NCBI GenBank assembly: GCA_023150835.1
Contig: JAKLKB010000050.1
Coordinates: 1-55,254, forward strand
Source of the DNA: Myxococcota bacterium
Lineage (GTDB): Bacteria; Myxococcota_C; UBA6777
DNA length: 55,254 nucleotides
Direction of reading: 5' to 3'
Shown here: in pieces, positions 33,458 through 41,563 of the stretch
Layout: the number at the start of each line of letters is the position of its first letter
Position numbering within the stretch: position 1 is the first letter of the stretch
Translations under genes and position numbers: made by a program
The notes under the pieces: generated by a model
What the model was told of the DNA's origin: nothing
Databases searched by the model: none
The model's input: only the letters and a program-made list of their open reading frames with translations

Positions 33458-34521
33458 CGTTCTGCCGTTCTCCTTAATGCGAGACCTGTCGCGACGGTGG
33501 CCATAGGGGCGACTTCGCGAAGATATTCCAAGTTGAAGCGGTTTCCATCAACTTCAATGTTCTTGAAGGGATTGATGATCTCCACAGGCACGCCGAGTTT
33601 TTGTTCAATGATGCGGTACAGCGAAGGTACTTTTGCGGTTCCACCACTGAGATAAATGCGGGAGATGGGGCCTTCTGCACTATTGGCAGAATAAAAGTCA
33701 AGAGAGCGTTGGATTTCTGCTGCGACGTTCTCAGAGACACCATACATCACGCGCTCGACTTCTTGAGGAACAACCGCGTCGGAGTCCGCTCCAAGATCGC
33801 CCCCTGCTTTAAGTGTTTCAGCCTCGTCATAAGAGACATCGAGGTGTTTTTGAAGTTCTTCGGTGTATTGGTTTCCGCCAAGCGGCGAGATATCGCGGGT
33901 AAACATGGTGATGCCGCCTGCGATAATGTTCACATTGGTGACACTTGCGCCGATGTTGATCAAGGCGAGGGTTTCGGTGAGGGGGACTTCGTAATTGATC
34001 TCGAATTGGTTTTGGACGGAAAAGCAATCCACATCCACAACACGCGGCGTGAGGCCGACTTCTTTGATGACTTCGAGGTAATCATTGACGACATCTTTTT
34101 TGGCTGCCACAAGCAAGACGTCCATTTGGTTGGAGTCGGGGCTTGCTTCGCGGAGGATCTCGAAATCAAGGTATACATCGTTGAGATCAAAAGGAATATA
34201 TTGTTCTGCTTCCCACTGGATCGAGTCGCGGAGTTCTTCTGCTTTCATGGGAGGCAGGGAGATTTTTCGGATGATGACCGAATGTCCGCTTACGGAGATC
34301 GCGACTTCGCGGCCTTTGACACGATGGGATTCAAAGAGTTCTCGCAACGCATCTGCGACGGTGTTGGAGGCGATAAGTGCGCCGTCTACGATCGTTTCAG
34401 GCGGCAGATAAGCGAGACCAAAATTGACAAGCTGGTAGTTTCGTCGTCCTTCGCGCACCTGACAGAACTTGATGCTACTGGTTCCGATATCCAGCCCGAT
34501 CAAAAGTTTTCCCTTGGCCAT
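33454..34521 (-). CDS. pilM: Type IV pilus assembly ATPase-like protein PilM, 355 aa
   Basis: PilM is a cytoplasmic actin-like (FtsA-type) protein that binds PilN and ATP. The first phosphate motif is IGLDIGTSSIKF at about 8-19; the central INIGASVTNVNII and the C-terminal RIYLSGGTAKVPSLYRIIEQ adenosine motif are present. Length is normal. Start: ATG 34521 (MAKGKLLIG) with AAGGGAG about ten bases upstream; the open frame extends into the gap behind the XRE gene without support. It is the first gene of pilMNOPQ. A perfect TTGACA inside a short inverted repeat lies about 95 bp upstream on this strand. Confidence 0.96.
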   Translation of the reverse strand: MAKGKLLIGLDIGTSSIKFCQVREGRRNYQLVNFGLAYLPPETIVDGALIASNTVADALRELFESHRVKGREVAISVSGHSVIIRKISLPPMKAEELRDSIQWEAEQYIPFDLNDVYLDFEILREASPDSNQMDVLLVAAKKDVVNDYLEVIKEVGLTPRVVDVDCFSVQNQFEINYEVPLTETLALINIGASVTNVNIIAGGITMFTRDISPLGGNQYTEELQKHLDVSYDEAETLKAGGDLGADSDAVVPQEVERVMYGVSENVAAEIQRSLDFYSANSAEGPISRIYLSGGTAKVPSLYRIIEQKLGVPVEIINPFKNIEVDGNRFNLEYLREVAPMATVATGLALRRTAER

Positions 34522-34610
34522 GTTTGTTTTTCTCCCTTGTCGGGGCCCTGTGCCAGATGATCTGGCGGTGTTTTGCTGGGAATTGCCGGCGTAGATTGCT
34601 TTGGATGGAA

Positions 34611-34627
34611 GCATCCTGTCAAGATGC
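34611..34627 (-). promoter_or_regulatory. Candidate -35 box with overlapping inverted repeat upstream of pilM
   Basis: On the minus strand a perfect TTGACA (forward 34617-34622) lies inside the inverted repeat GCATC-CTGTCAA-GATGC (34611-34627), in the 124 bp gap between the XRE gene and pilM. No good -10 box follows at 17 bases, so this is only a suggestion. The inverted repeat could be an operator, for example for the adjacent XRE protein. Confidence 0.3.
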
Positions 34628-34645
34628 AGCCTCTTTCAAGTTGCC

Positions 34646-34954
34646 TTATTCTTCGTTTAGATCCAAGAAAACCTTTCGCCTTTCGGAAAGCTTTAGTCCA
34701 AGCGCAAGGAGGATCTTTCGTTTGGTGTCCATGCGGCAAGGATTCCCACGCTCTATGCGATCGATGGTGAGCGCGGAGAGTCCTGCTTTGCGTGCGAGTT
34801 CAGCTTTGCTCATCAGCATGGCTTCTCGCAATCTTTGGACATTATTTTGAGATGCCAAAGATTCGGGATTCTCGTCCGTCTTAGTGGCTCGGCTTGGCTG
34901 ATCTTCAACCGTGATCTCGTGGAAGGTGGTGTGGTTGTGTTGTTTATTCATCAT
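34646..34954 (-). CDS. XRE-family helix-turn-helix protein upstream of pilM, 102 aa
   Basis: Residues about 44-95 form an XRE/Cro-type helix-turn-helix: VQRLREAMLMSKAELARKAGLSALTIDRIERG, followed by two more helices. The N-terminal 40 residues are polar. It ends 124 bp before pilM on the same strand, so it may regulate or be cotranscribed with the pilus genes. Start: ATG 34954 (followed by a second ATG) is chosen because the frame further left is unlike the rest and overlaps the promoter region of the divergent response regulator. The ribosome-binding site is weak. Confidence 0.7.
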   Translation of the reverse strand: MMNKQHNHTTFHEITVEDQPSRATKTDENPESLASQNNVQRLREAMLMSKAELARKAGLSALTIDRIERGNPCRMDTKRKILLALGLKLSERRKVFLDLNEE

Positions 34955-35198
34955 GTCGCTCGTGAGACCCGACCGCTTTACGTTTTGGAAAAGCATCAGT
35001 GATCGTAGGTTTTGGTTTTCGGCCAACCAAGAAGGTTTGTGTAAAAGACAGTCAGGCACGTACTTTGTTGGTGTTAAGGGTCGCGCACACAAGTCTGGGA
35101 GTGTCGCCATCAGTGACGGCGCGAAGTGATCGTGCAGGGAAAATGCGCCAAAGTCAAGCGTGAATCCGATTTTTGAGATATACTTATCAAAAGTTTGC

Positions 35199-35219
35199 GT
35201 TAATTGAGGTATAATTAAC
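35199..35219. promoter_or_regulatory. Inverted repeat overlapping a TATAAT box
   Basis: Perfect 7 bp arms GTTAATT (35199-35205) and AATTAAC (35213-35219) are separated by 7 bases, and TATAAT (35210-35215) falls across the spacer and right arm. A regulator bound here would block the promoter of the downstream response-regulator gene. Confidence 0.45.
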
Positions 35220-35227
35220 CAATGAAT

Positions 35228-35243
35228 TGTGATACAAGTCACG
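35228..35243. promoter_or_regulatory. CRP/FNR-like palindrome TGTGA-N6-TCAC
   Basis: TGTGATACAAGTCACG (35228-35243) matches the CRP-family half-site pair TGTGA-N6-TCACA except at the last position. It lies downstream of the proposed -10 box and 20 bp before the start codon, a position that would favour repression. The binding protein is not known. Confidence 0.4.
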
Positions 35244-35262
35244 ATTATTTTTGGAGGGTGGC

Positions 35263-36639
35263 ATGAGGGAAGGAGACGAAGGGCGTGCGCGGATCTTGGT
35301 TGTGGATGACGAGGAAAGCATACGCCATATGCTCACGTTGTCTTTGCAGCGTGCGGGTTATGTTGTAAAGGCTGCGGAGGACGCGAGGGCTGTGTTGAGG
35401 CTGTTGGAGGGATACCAACCCGATGTGATCTTGTGCGATGTGCGGATGCCGGGGGAGATGGATGGGATGGCGTTGCTGGAATATCTGTGTGCGGAAAGAC
35501 ATTCTGCGAGGATGATCATGATGAGCGCGTATGGGAGTCGTGAAACTGCGTTGGAGGCGGTCCGTCGGGGCGCATACGATTACATTGAAAAGCCGATCCA
35601 ACGGGATGAATTGTTATTGATGCTGGAGAAATTATTAGAAAGAGAGCGATTGCGGCGAGAAAATCAAGCGTTGAGAGAAGTATTGCGTCGAGGAGAAGAA
35701 CAGGGGGGAATTGTGGCGTCTTCTTCGGTCATGCGAGACGTTTTGGAGGTTGCGCGGAAGGTGGCGTTGTTTCCAACGACGGTCTTATTGCAAGGGGAGA
35801 GCGGCACAGGGAAAGAAGTTCTCGCCCAAGCGATTCACCGATGGAGCCATCGGGCGCAAGGGCCTTGGACGGTGATCAATTGCGGAGCGATTCCCGAAGC
35901 GTTGTTGGAAAGTGAGCTGTTTGGGCATGCGAAGGGGGCTTTTACAGGAGCCCAACAAGAAAGGACGGGGCTATTTGAGGCTGCGCATGGGGGAACATTG
36001 TTTTTGGATGAGATCGGCGAGATGCCGAGTCTGTTGCAGGTGAAGTTGTTGCGAGCCTTGCAAGAAGGAGCCATCCGGCGCTTGGGGGAGACGGCCATGC
36101 GCCCGATCGATGTTCGTGTGATCGCCGCGAGCAATCGGGAACTTGAGCGAGAAGTTGAAGAAGGCCGCTTTCGTCAAGACCTGTACTACCGTTTGCACGT
36201 CGTGATGCTGACGTTGCCGCCGTTGCGAGAGAGGCGAGAGGATATCCCTTTGTTGGTTGAGCATTTTGTTGCGTTGTTAAACGCACGCTTTGGCACGCAC
36301 ATGGAAGGGGTGACACCTGATGCGATGAAACGATTGATGGCGTATCGGTGGCCGGGGAATGTGCGAGAGCTGCGCAACGTGATCGAGCGTGCGATGGTTT
36401 TGGCTGAGGGGGCGTGGTTAACTCCCAAAACGCTACCCCTTGGGATTTTTGCGGACTCTGTGGGGGTATCGCAAGACCCAGAGAGTCTTTCGTTAAAACG
36501 CGCAACGCGACATTTGGAAGAGGCATACATCCGCAAAGCGCTTGAAAAAACAGGTGGAAACCGCACTGCGGCTGCGAAGATGCTCGATATTAGCTTGCGG
36601 GCACTTCTGTACAAGATCAAAGAATACGGCTTAGCCTGA
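35263..36639 (+). CDS. NtrC-family sigma-54-dependent response regulator, 458 aa
   Basis: Domain order: receiver domain (about 9-125) with acidic pocket DDE near 15-17 and phosphoacceptor Asp59 in ILCDVRMP; AAA+ domain (about 147-380) with Walker A GESGTGKE (178-185), the sigma-54-contacting GAFTGA loop (225-230) and Walker B GGTLFLDEIGEMP; C-terminal Fis-type helix-turn-helix (about 410-455, GGNRTAAAKMLDISLRALLYKIKEYGL). It activates sigma-54 promoters after phosphorylation by a histidine kinase, which is not in the window. It is divergent from the pilus operon, so a PilR-like role is likely but unproven. Start: ATG 35263 with GGAGG five bases upstream, preferred to the TTG at 35251. It overlaps the convergent HEAT-repeat gene by 9 bp. 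Confidence 0.92.
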   Translation: MREGDEGRARILVVDDEESIRHMLTLSLQRAGYVVKAAEDARAVLRLLEGYQPDVILCDVRMPGEMDGMALLEYLCAERHSARMIMMSAYGSRETALEAVRRGAYDYIEKPIQRDELLLMLEKLLERERLRRENQALREVLRRGEEQGGIVASSSVMRDVLEVARKVALFPTTVLLQGESGTGKEVLAQAIHRWSHRAQGPWTVINCGAIPEALLESELFGHAKGAFTGAQQERTGLFEAAHGGTLFLDEIGEMPSLLQVKLLRALQEGAIRRLGETAMRPIDVRVIAASNRELEREVEEGRFRQDLYYRLHVVMLTLPPLRERREDIPLLVEHFVALLNARFGTHMEGVTPDAMKRLMAYRWPGNVRELRNVIERAMVLAEGAWLTPKTLPLGIFADSVGVSQDPESLSLKRATRHLEEAYIRKALEKTGGNRTAAAKMLDISLRALLYKIKEYGLA

Positions 36640-37716
36640 GCGTTTGGGGGAATCGAAGCTCACACAAAGATCAAGGTAATAAGCGCCGGGTGGAAACCGA
36701 TCTTGTGGGAGGAATTGGTGCAAGCGTTCGCATAGCAAATAACCTTCTTGGTAGGCTTTGCGCAAAAACAGTAGTGCTCGGTGGCTGATGAATGGGGTGT
36801 TGGGGCTTTGGGTGGCGAGCAGGTAGGCCCCGCGATGGGAGAGCGGCAGATGTTTTTCTTCGTGGACAGGGCTTGTGTCCCGTATCGAGCGAAGTTTATG
36901 TGTATAGGAGCATCGAAAAAAGCCGTCCTCAGGAGGATCTAGTTCAATGTATCGTTTCTCTCGACAGGATGGGCAGTATCCCTCAATGGATTCATATCGA
37001 GGCCATTGGATCTTGCATTGTTTGCATGGTTTGAGTTTGCCTTCGAAAGCTTCGATGCGGTTTTGAAATTCTTCAAAATGGGGTTTGGCAAGCCAAAATC
37101 GGCCTTCTTTGTGTGTTCCGACATGGACAAGGCGAGAATAAGGGAGGCGCAGTCCACTCTCTCGGCATCGGAGTCTGGTTTCTGCCTCGGTTGGGAGTGT
37201 TTCGGCGCGCATCTCTAGGTACTCTTGAAACATCGCGAGGATCTCTTCGTCGACTTCGCCAGCCAATCGTTTCATGGCTTCCACGATATCAGGATCGTAG
37301 AAGGGGGCGAGAGCTTGGACAGCGACGCGTTGAACGTCCGTTTCATCGTCAAGGGCTGCGATCAGGAGAGGGACAAAACGGAGTTCTTTTCTTCGTGCGA
37401 TGTGTTCGATGCTCGTGATGCGTTTTTCGAGAGAAGGGTCGCCCATTTTTCGCAGCACGGGTTCTTGCCAAAGGCTGCCTAAACCACGCATTGCGGCCCA
37501 TTGGACTTCCCACTCTGGATCTCTCAATTGGGCGAGCAAAAAGGGTTCGCTTTCTTCTTGAGGGTAAGCTGCGAGGGCTTCTGTGGCGATGGCTCGGATC
37601 TCCATATCGTCGTCTTCGAGCAAGGAGCAAATCGCGTGGAAAGCTTCTGTGGTTTTGAGATCGCGAAGTAGACGGATCGTGTCTTTGCGCGTCTCCCATT
37701 GGTCGTCTTGAGACAT
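36631..37716 (-). CDS. HEAT-repeat protein with C-terminal zinc ribbon, about 361 aa
   Basis: Residues about 8-170 are HEAT/PBS-lyase-type repeats (AFHAICSLLEDDDMEIRAIATEALAAY, PFLLAQLRDPEWEVQWAAMRGLG, VPLLIAALDDETDVQRVAVQALAPF). A zinc ribbon follows at about 232-252 with CKQC and CPSC pairs, then a region with Tyr and His that I do not recognise. It is probably cytoplasmic with a scaffold or adaptor role; no function is assigned. Start: ATG 37716 comes directly after the stop codon of the preceding gene (TGAGATG). A TTG at 37746 with AAGGA upstream is a real alternative and would overlap that gene by 29 bp. Confidence 0.65.
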   Translation of the reverse strand: MSQDDQWETRKDTIRLLRDLKTTEAFHAICSLLEDDDMEIRAIATEALAAYPQEESEPFLLAQLRDPEWEVQWAAMRGLGSLWQEPVLRKMGDPSLEKRITSIEHIARRKELRFVPLLIAALDDETDVQRVAVQALAPFYDPDIVEAMKRLAGEVDEEILAMFQEYLEMRAETLPTEAETRLRCRESGLRLPYSRLVHVGTHKEGRFWLAKPHFEEFQNRIEAFEGKLKPCKQCKIQWPRYESIEGYCPSCREKRYIELDPPEDGFFRCSYTHKLRSIRDTSPVHEEKHLPLSHRGAYLLATQSPNTPFISHRALLFLRKAYQEGYLLCERLHQFLPQDRFPPGAYYLDLCVSFDSPKRSG

Positions 37717-37717
37717 C

Positions 37718-38356
37718 TCAAAGGGGTTTTGTGTTTCGTTGCTCAACAAGCTTTCCTTTCTGACGGGGCAAAAAATGATGCAGGATGACTTCTATCCCGT
37801 TTTGTTCAAGGAGTTTTCGAAGAAGGTGAACGTGGTGCGTGTTATAAGGTCCGATGTGTGGGAGTTTTGTTTGCTTTTTCGCTGTTTCCCAGAGGCCGCG
37901 CAATCGTTGGCGTTGTTGAGCTTGGAGGCCGAGCAGTCGGGGGGGGGAGGGGCGGGAAAGTAGCCATATTTCTCCGATCATTCGGCGAGACCAGTATTCC
38001 CTTTGAAGAACCACCTCAAACAGGCGCAAGCGCAGGCCTGTATAGGCAGGCGCGATTTGTTGCATCAGATGCCGATCTTGAGCGGAGAAAGCCCACGCTC
38101 GTCGCTTGGAGTGGAAGCGTAGGTTTGGGCGAGTCGGCTGCGCACGTGTGCGCCGTTGAGCGCGGGTCATCGATCGTGTTGGTTTGGCGGATGGTTTGTT
38201 GCCTTGGGAGCGAAGGATCGTATGCAAAGATCGCAAATACGGGGTGGTTTGGTGGGTGGATCGGTGCGGTGGTGCGGCCTCCGCTGTGTAGGAGTGTGTT
38301 TGCTGTGCCAAGAAAAAAAAGGCGAGCCAAAGCAGAGTGTGATCGCGAAAGCGCAT
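37718..38356 (-). CDS. Hypothetical exported protein, 212 aa
   Basis: The N-terminus is a signal peptide-like sequence (MRFRDHTLLWLAFFFLAQQTHS, cleavage near residue 25-28). The mature part is very basic (many Arg, Gln, His) and contains a helical segment (about 85-140, SAQDRHLMQQIAPAYTGLRLRLFEVVLQREYW). I do not recognise a family. ATG 38356 has AAGGA about nine bases upstream. The stop codon lies next to the start of the HEAT-repeat gene, which suggests a two-gene operon. Codon usage is like that of its neighbours. Confidence 0.55.
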   Translation of the reverse strand: MRFRDHTLLWLAFFFLAQQTHSYTAEAAPPHRSTHQTTPYLRSLHTILRSQGNKPSAKPTRSMTRAQRRTRAQPTRPNLRFHSKRRAWAFSAQDRHLMQQIAPAYTGLRLRLFEVVLQREYWSRRMIGEIWLLSRPSPPRLLGLQAQQRQRLRGLWETAKKQTKLPHIGPYNTHHVHLLRKLLEQNGIEVILHHFLPRQKGKLVEQRNTKPL

Positions 38357-38532
38357 GACGCCGCATCCTTTCGTTGTGTTCTTGCTCTCCTTGTTCTATG
38401 TTCGGCATTTTGGAAAGGCAAGAGCAACAAGCGGCTTTGTTCGATCTGTTCGGGTCTTTTCGAAAGAATTGTCCGTGTTTTTATGTACGCTAGCGTGTCT
38501 ACAACCAAACAAGCACAAGGAACAGCAAAATT

Positions 38533-39582
38533 ATGGTCGAGCATCGTAAAGAACAGGCAAAAGCAAAGCAACAGCATCGATCGCCGAAAGGCGGGAGCGA
38601 GAAAAACAAGCGTGTTTCGGAGAAAAACGCTTCGCATCAACGGCGTGAAGGCTCGATGTTTCTTTCCGAAACAAAGGTTCCGAAAACCCAAAAAGATGTC
38701 GCCTTGCGACCCATACGACGACCTGAGCCTTCCACAAATCTTGGTGGAGCATTTGGGGAAGATTCAGTCTCTTTGGAGGCTGAGTCTGCTGATCTATCCG
38801 AACGCGAGTCCTCCGGGTCTTTCGCGGCTGCACAGCCCGAGCATGACTGGGTATTTGGAGTCCACGCCGTGAAGGCTTTTTTGGATACTCGGGCAGAAGA
38901 AGCAGAGGAAGTGATCTTGCCAGAGCAAGCACAACGCACACACGCGGATTTGATCCATAAAGCCCAAGAGTCTGGAGTCTTGGTTCGGTATCGCCCGCGA
39001 TCTTTTTTGGATCGTCTGCTTCCTCAATGCAATCACCAAGGCGTTGCGTTACGACGCCGTCGCTTTGTGTACGCATCTTTTGACGCGATCTTGGCTGAGC
39101 CTCCAGAAGGGGCTTTGTTGTTGCTGGTAGGTATTCAAGATCCCGGAAATGTCGGGGCAATCTTGCGCTCTGCTCGCGCTTTTGGCGTTCGTGCGATCTT
39201 GCTTAGCCAGCGCGATACTTGTCCGATCAATCAAGCCGTATACAAGGCTTCTGTGGGAGCGATCGAATCGCTACAGATCACGCAAATTCGAAAACCGATC
39301 GAAGCGATCGCTGCTTTGAAAGATGCTGGGTGGTGGGTCTTGGGTCTTGCCCCTGGTGGACGCCTGCTCGCGCAATTTGATCTTTGTCGCCCGTTGGTCT
39401 TTGTTCTTGGAGCCGAAGGAGCCGGACTCAAGCCTTCCATCCAAAAGCATTGTGATGCGTTGCTCGGGATCCCGATGGGTGTTGGATGGGATTCGCTAAA
39501 TGTCTCTGTTTCTGGAGGAATTGCTCTCTATGAATGGCAACGGCAATGCCAAGAGAAAATTGCCCTTGACAGCAAAACATGA
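38533..39582 (+). CDS. rlmB: TrmH/RlmB-family SPOUT rRNA 2'-O-methyltransferase, 349 aa
   Basis: The C-terminal SPOUT domain (about 190-340) has the three TrmH-family motifs: NVGAILRSARAFG, FVLGAEGAGL and SLNVSVSGGIALYE, which form the S-adenosylmethionine-binding knot. The middle (about 105-175) is the substrate-binding L30-like domain (WVFGVHAVKAFL). Residues 1-100 are a long charged extension that is not in E. coli RlmB. The enzyme probably 2'-O-methylates a guanosine of 23S rRNA; the exact site is inferred from the family. ATG 38533 is used, with AAGGA about 12 bases upstream. The tRNA-tuf operon follows on the same strand and one of its candidate promoters lies inside the 3' end of this gene. 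Confidence 0.85.
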   Translation: MVEHRKEQAKAKQQHRSPKGGSEKNKRVSEKNASHQRREGSMFLSETKVPKTQKDVALRPIRRPEPSTNLGGAFGEDSVSLEAESADLSERESSGSFAAAQPEHDWVFGVHAVKAFLDTRAEEAEEVILPEQAQRTHADLIHKAQESGVLVRYRPRSFLDRLLPQCNHQGVALRRRRFVYASFDAILAEPPEGALLLLVGIQDPGNVGAILRSARAFGVRAILLSQRDTCPINQAVYKASVGAIESLQITQIRKPIEAIAALKDAGWWVLGLAPGGRLLAQFDLCRPLVFVLGAEGAGLKPSIQKHCDALLGIPMGVGWDSLNVSVSGGIALYEWQRQCQEKIALDSKT

Positions 39583-39594
39583 AAGTGCTAAAAC
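39566..39594 (+). promoter_or_regulatory. Candidate promoter P1 of the tRNA-tuf operon
   Basis: TTGACA (39566-39571), a 17-base spacer and TAAAAC (39589-39594). It lies across the rlmB stop codon. A second promoter of the same design follows 134 bp downstream, which strengthens both calls. Confidence 0.55.
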
Positions 39595-39605
39595 CTCTGC
39601 ACTTT
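39582..39605 (+). terminator. Candidate short hairpin terminator after rlmB
   Basis: AAAGTGC (39582-39588) pairs with GCACTTT (39599-39605) around a 10-base loop, beginning at the last base of the rlmB stop codon. The following U-run is short, so termination may be weak. It overlaps the -10 box of candidate promoter P1. Confidence 0.4.
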
Positions 39606-39699
39606 TCGCAACGACGGCTGAGAACGGCTCGGTTGTTTGTGTGATGTTTCGGTTTCGCCCCACCGTCAACACAAAAGTTGTGCTCTTTGAAAATAAAAC

Positions 39700-39728
39700 T
39701 TGACAGGTGCCTTTTCCTTAGGTAAAAG
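39700..39728 (+). promoter_or_regulatory. Candidate promoter P2 of the tRNA-tuf operon
   Basis: TTGACA (39700-39705), a 17-base spacer and TAAAAG (39723-39728), in an AT-rich stretch about 72 bases upstream of the first tRNA. A perfect -35 box with optimal spacing fits a strong stable-RNA promoter. Confidence 0.65.
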
Positions 39729-39799
39729 GTGCCTCCGAACTTTCGCTATCACAAAAATCAAACCCTTTGATCGTGTGCGCGTAAAGAAGTCAAACACAC

Positions 39800-39872
39800 G
39801 CTGGTGTAGCTCAGTAGGTAGAGCGTCTCCCTTGTAAGGAGAGGGTCGCGGGTTCGATTCCTGTCGCCAGCT
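39800..39872 (+). tRNA. tRNA-Thr(UGU)
   Basis: A 73-base cloverleaf: acceptor GCTGGTG/CGCCAGC, D-stem GCTC/GAGC, anticodon stem TCTCC/GGAGA with loop CTTGTAA (anticodon TGT, reading ACA), T-loop TTCGATT, discriminator T. CCA is not encoded. It is the first tRNA of the cluster. Confidence 0.96.
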
Positions 39873-39889
39873 TAGTTCGACACCCTCTT

Positions 39890-39962
39890 GCGGGAATAGC
39901 TCAATTGGTAGAGCGTCAGCCTTCCAAGCTGAATGTCGCGGGTTCGAATCCCGTTTCCCGCT
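39890..39962 (+). tRNA. tRNA-Gly(UCC)
   Basis: A 73-base cloverleaf: acceptor GCGGGAA/TTCCCGC, anticodon stem TCAGC/GCTGA with loop CTTCCAA (anticodon TCC, reading GGA), T-loop TTCGAAT, discriminator T. CCA is not encoded. Confidence 0.96.
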
Positions 39963-39972
39963 TGAATGATCC

Positions 39973-40045
<73 letters not shown>

Positions 40046-40251
40046 TTCTCTCTGATGTGTATTGTGCAAACAATACCCCCCTTTTGGGTTTCTCGATCCG
40101 AGAAACCTCCGATCAACAAAGCAAAAATTGCGTGTTCCTTGCGATTGTTCAACAGGAACGCTTCCTTATCTGGGCAAATCTAAGTTTTGGCTTGTTTTTG
40201 CCGAATACTTCATCCACAAGCAATGTTCGCGAGTATGGAGAGCAGGCTGCT

Positions 40252-41439
40252 ATGTCGAAAGAAAAATTTTCGAGGACCAAGCCCCACGTTAACGTGGGTA
40301 CCATTGGACACGTTGACCATGGAAAAACCACGCTGACCGCAGCCATTACAACCGTTTTGGCCAGTATGGGCAAATCCAAAGCCATGGCCTATGATCAAAT
40401 CGACAAGGCCCCCGAAGAAAAAGAGCGCGGGATTACTATCAACACCGCGCACGTCGAGTACGAGTCCGATTCCCGCCACTACGCACACGTCGACTGCCCG
40501 GGCCACGCTGACTATATCAAAAACATGATCACCGGCGCAGCACAAATGGATGGTGCTATCCTTGTTGTGGCTGCCTCGGACGGTGCGATGCCTCAAACAC
40601 GTGAACACGTTCTCTTGGCCAAACAAGTCAACGTCCCCCATCTTGTTGTTTTCTTGAACAAAGTGGACCTTGTGGATGACGCCGAGATCCTTGAGATCGT
40701 TGAAATGGAAATCCGCGAACTCCTCAATAAATACGAGTATCCCGGCGATGATACCCCTATTATCAAAGGCTCGGCTCGCGCTGCCCTCGAAACTCCAAAT
40801 CCCCAAACCATCAAGTGCATCATGGAACTTGTTGATGCGCTTGACACGTTTATTCCCGAGCCGATTCGCGCCATCGACAAACCCTTTTTGATGCCGATCG
40901 AAGATGTGTTCACCATCTCGGGTCGTGGTACTGTTGTCACAGGCCGTGTGGAGCGTGGAATTGTCCGCGTTGGTGAAGAAATCGAGATCGTCGGCTTTGG
41001 CGATACCCGCAAAACCACCGTGACCGGTGTGGAAATGTTCCGCAAGTTGCTTGACGAAGGCCGCGCAGGCGACAACGTTGGTGCTCTCCTTCGTGGCATC
41101 AAGCGCGAAGACGTTGAACGCGGTCAGGTTCTCGCAAAACCCGGGTCGATCAAACCGCACACCAAATTCAAAGCGGAAGTGTATGTCCTCAGCAAAGAAG
41201 AAGGCGGTCGCCATACCCCCTTCTTCAAAGGCTACCGTCCACAGTTCTACTTCCGTACCACCGATGTGACAGGTTCAATCATTCTTCCCGATGGCGTGGA
41301 AATGATTATGCCCGGTGACAACACCGCTCTTGCGGTGGAGTTGATCACCCCCGTCGCTTTGGAAAAAGAACTCCGCTTCGCGATCCGTGAAGGTGGTCGT
41401 ACCGTCGGCGCAGGCGTTGTCACCGAGATCATCGGCTAA
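40252..41439 (+). CDS. tuf: Translation elongation factor Tu, 395 aa
   Basis: EF-Tu brings aminoacyl-tRNA to the ribosome with GTP. The P-loop GHVDHGKT is at 19-26, the G2 region has [14 protein letters not shown]3 is [13 protein letters not shown]4 is NKVD and G5 is SARAAL. Domains 2 and 3 are complete. The start ATG 40252 ([19 protein letters not shown]) gives the standard length; the frame is open further left into the tRNA region without support. It is cotranscribed with the upstream tRNAs, as in the thrU-tufB operon of E. coli. Confidence 0.99.
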   Translation: MSKEKFSRTKPHVNVGTIGHVDHGKTTLTAAITTVLASMGKSKAMAYDQIDKAPEEKERGITINTAHVEYESDSRHYAHVDCPGHADYIKNMITGAAQMDGAILVVAASDGAMPQTREHVLLAKQVNVPHLVVFLNKVDLVDDAEILEIVEMEIRELLNKYEYPGDDTPIIKGSARAALETPNPQTIKCIMELVDALDTFIPEPIRAIDKPFLMPIEDVFTISGRGTVVTGRVERGIVRVGEEIEIVGFGDTRKTTVTGVEMFRKLLDEGRAGDNVGALLRGIKREDVERGQVLAKPGSIKPHTKFKAEVYVLSKEEGGRHTPFFKGYRPQFYFRTTDVTGSIILPDGVEMIMPGDNTALAVELITPVALEKELRFAIREGGRTVGAGVVTEIIG

Positions 41440-41454
41440 ACAAGTTTCCCTTTA

Positions 41455-41474
41455 GAGAAGATCTTTGTCTTCTC
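41455..41474 (+). other. Hairpin between tuf and tRNA-Trp
   Basis: GAGAAGA (41455-41461) and TCTTCTC (41468-41474) form a perfect 7 bp stem with a 6-base loop, ending three bases before tRNA-Trp. There is no U-run, so it may be an RNA-processing signal that separates the mRNA from the tRNA. Confidence 0.45.
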
Positions 41475-41477
41475 GAT

Positions 41478-41550
41478 AGGCCAATAGCTCAGTTGGTAGA
41501 GCAGCGGACTCCAAATCCGCAGGTCGGGGGTTCAAGTCCCTCTTGGCCTG
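41478..41550 (+). tRNA. tRNA-Trp(CCA)
   Basis: A 73-base cloverleaf: acceptor AGGCCAA/TTGGCCT, D-stem GCTC/GAGC, anticodon stem GCGGA/TCCGC with loop CTCCAAA (anticodon CCA), T-loop TTCAAGT, discriminator G. CCA is not encoded. Its place between tuf and secE is the classic order. Confidence 0.97.
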
Positions 41551-41563
41551 TTTTTTTGAATTC

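Larger units (their letters stand above)
34955..35262. promoter_or_regulatory. Divergent regulatory region between XRE/pil genes and the NtrC-type regulator
   Basis: This 308 bp gap holds no gene that I can support. The right part is AT-rich. A consensus -10 box TATAAT is at 35210-35215 (plus strand), with a poor -35 (TCAAAA) 17 bases upstream. It is covered by the inverted repeat GTTAATT-N7-AATTAAC (35199-35219). A CRP/FNR-like palindrome lies just downstream. Confidence 0.45.

Noticed and set aside
40210-41214. Minus-strand open frame opposite tuf
   Set aside because: It is a shadow of the highly biased tuf codons.
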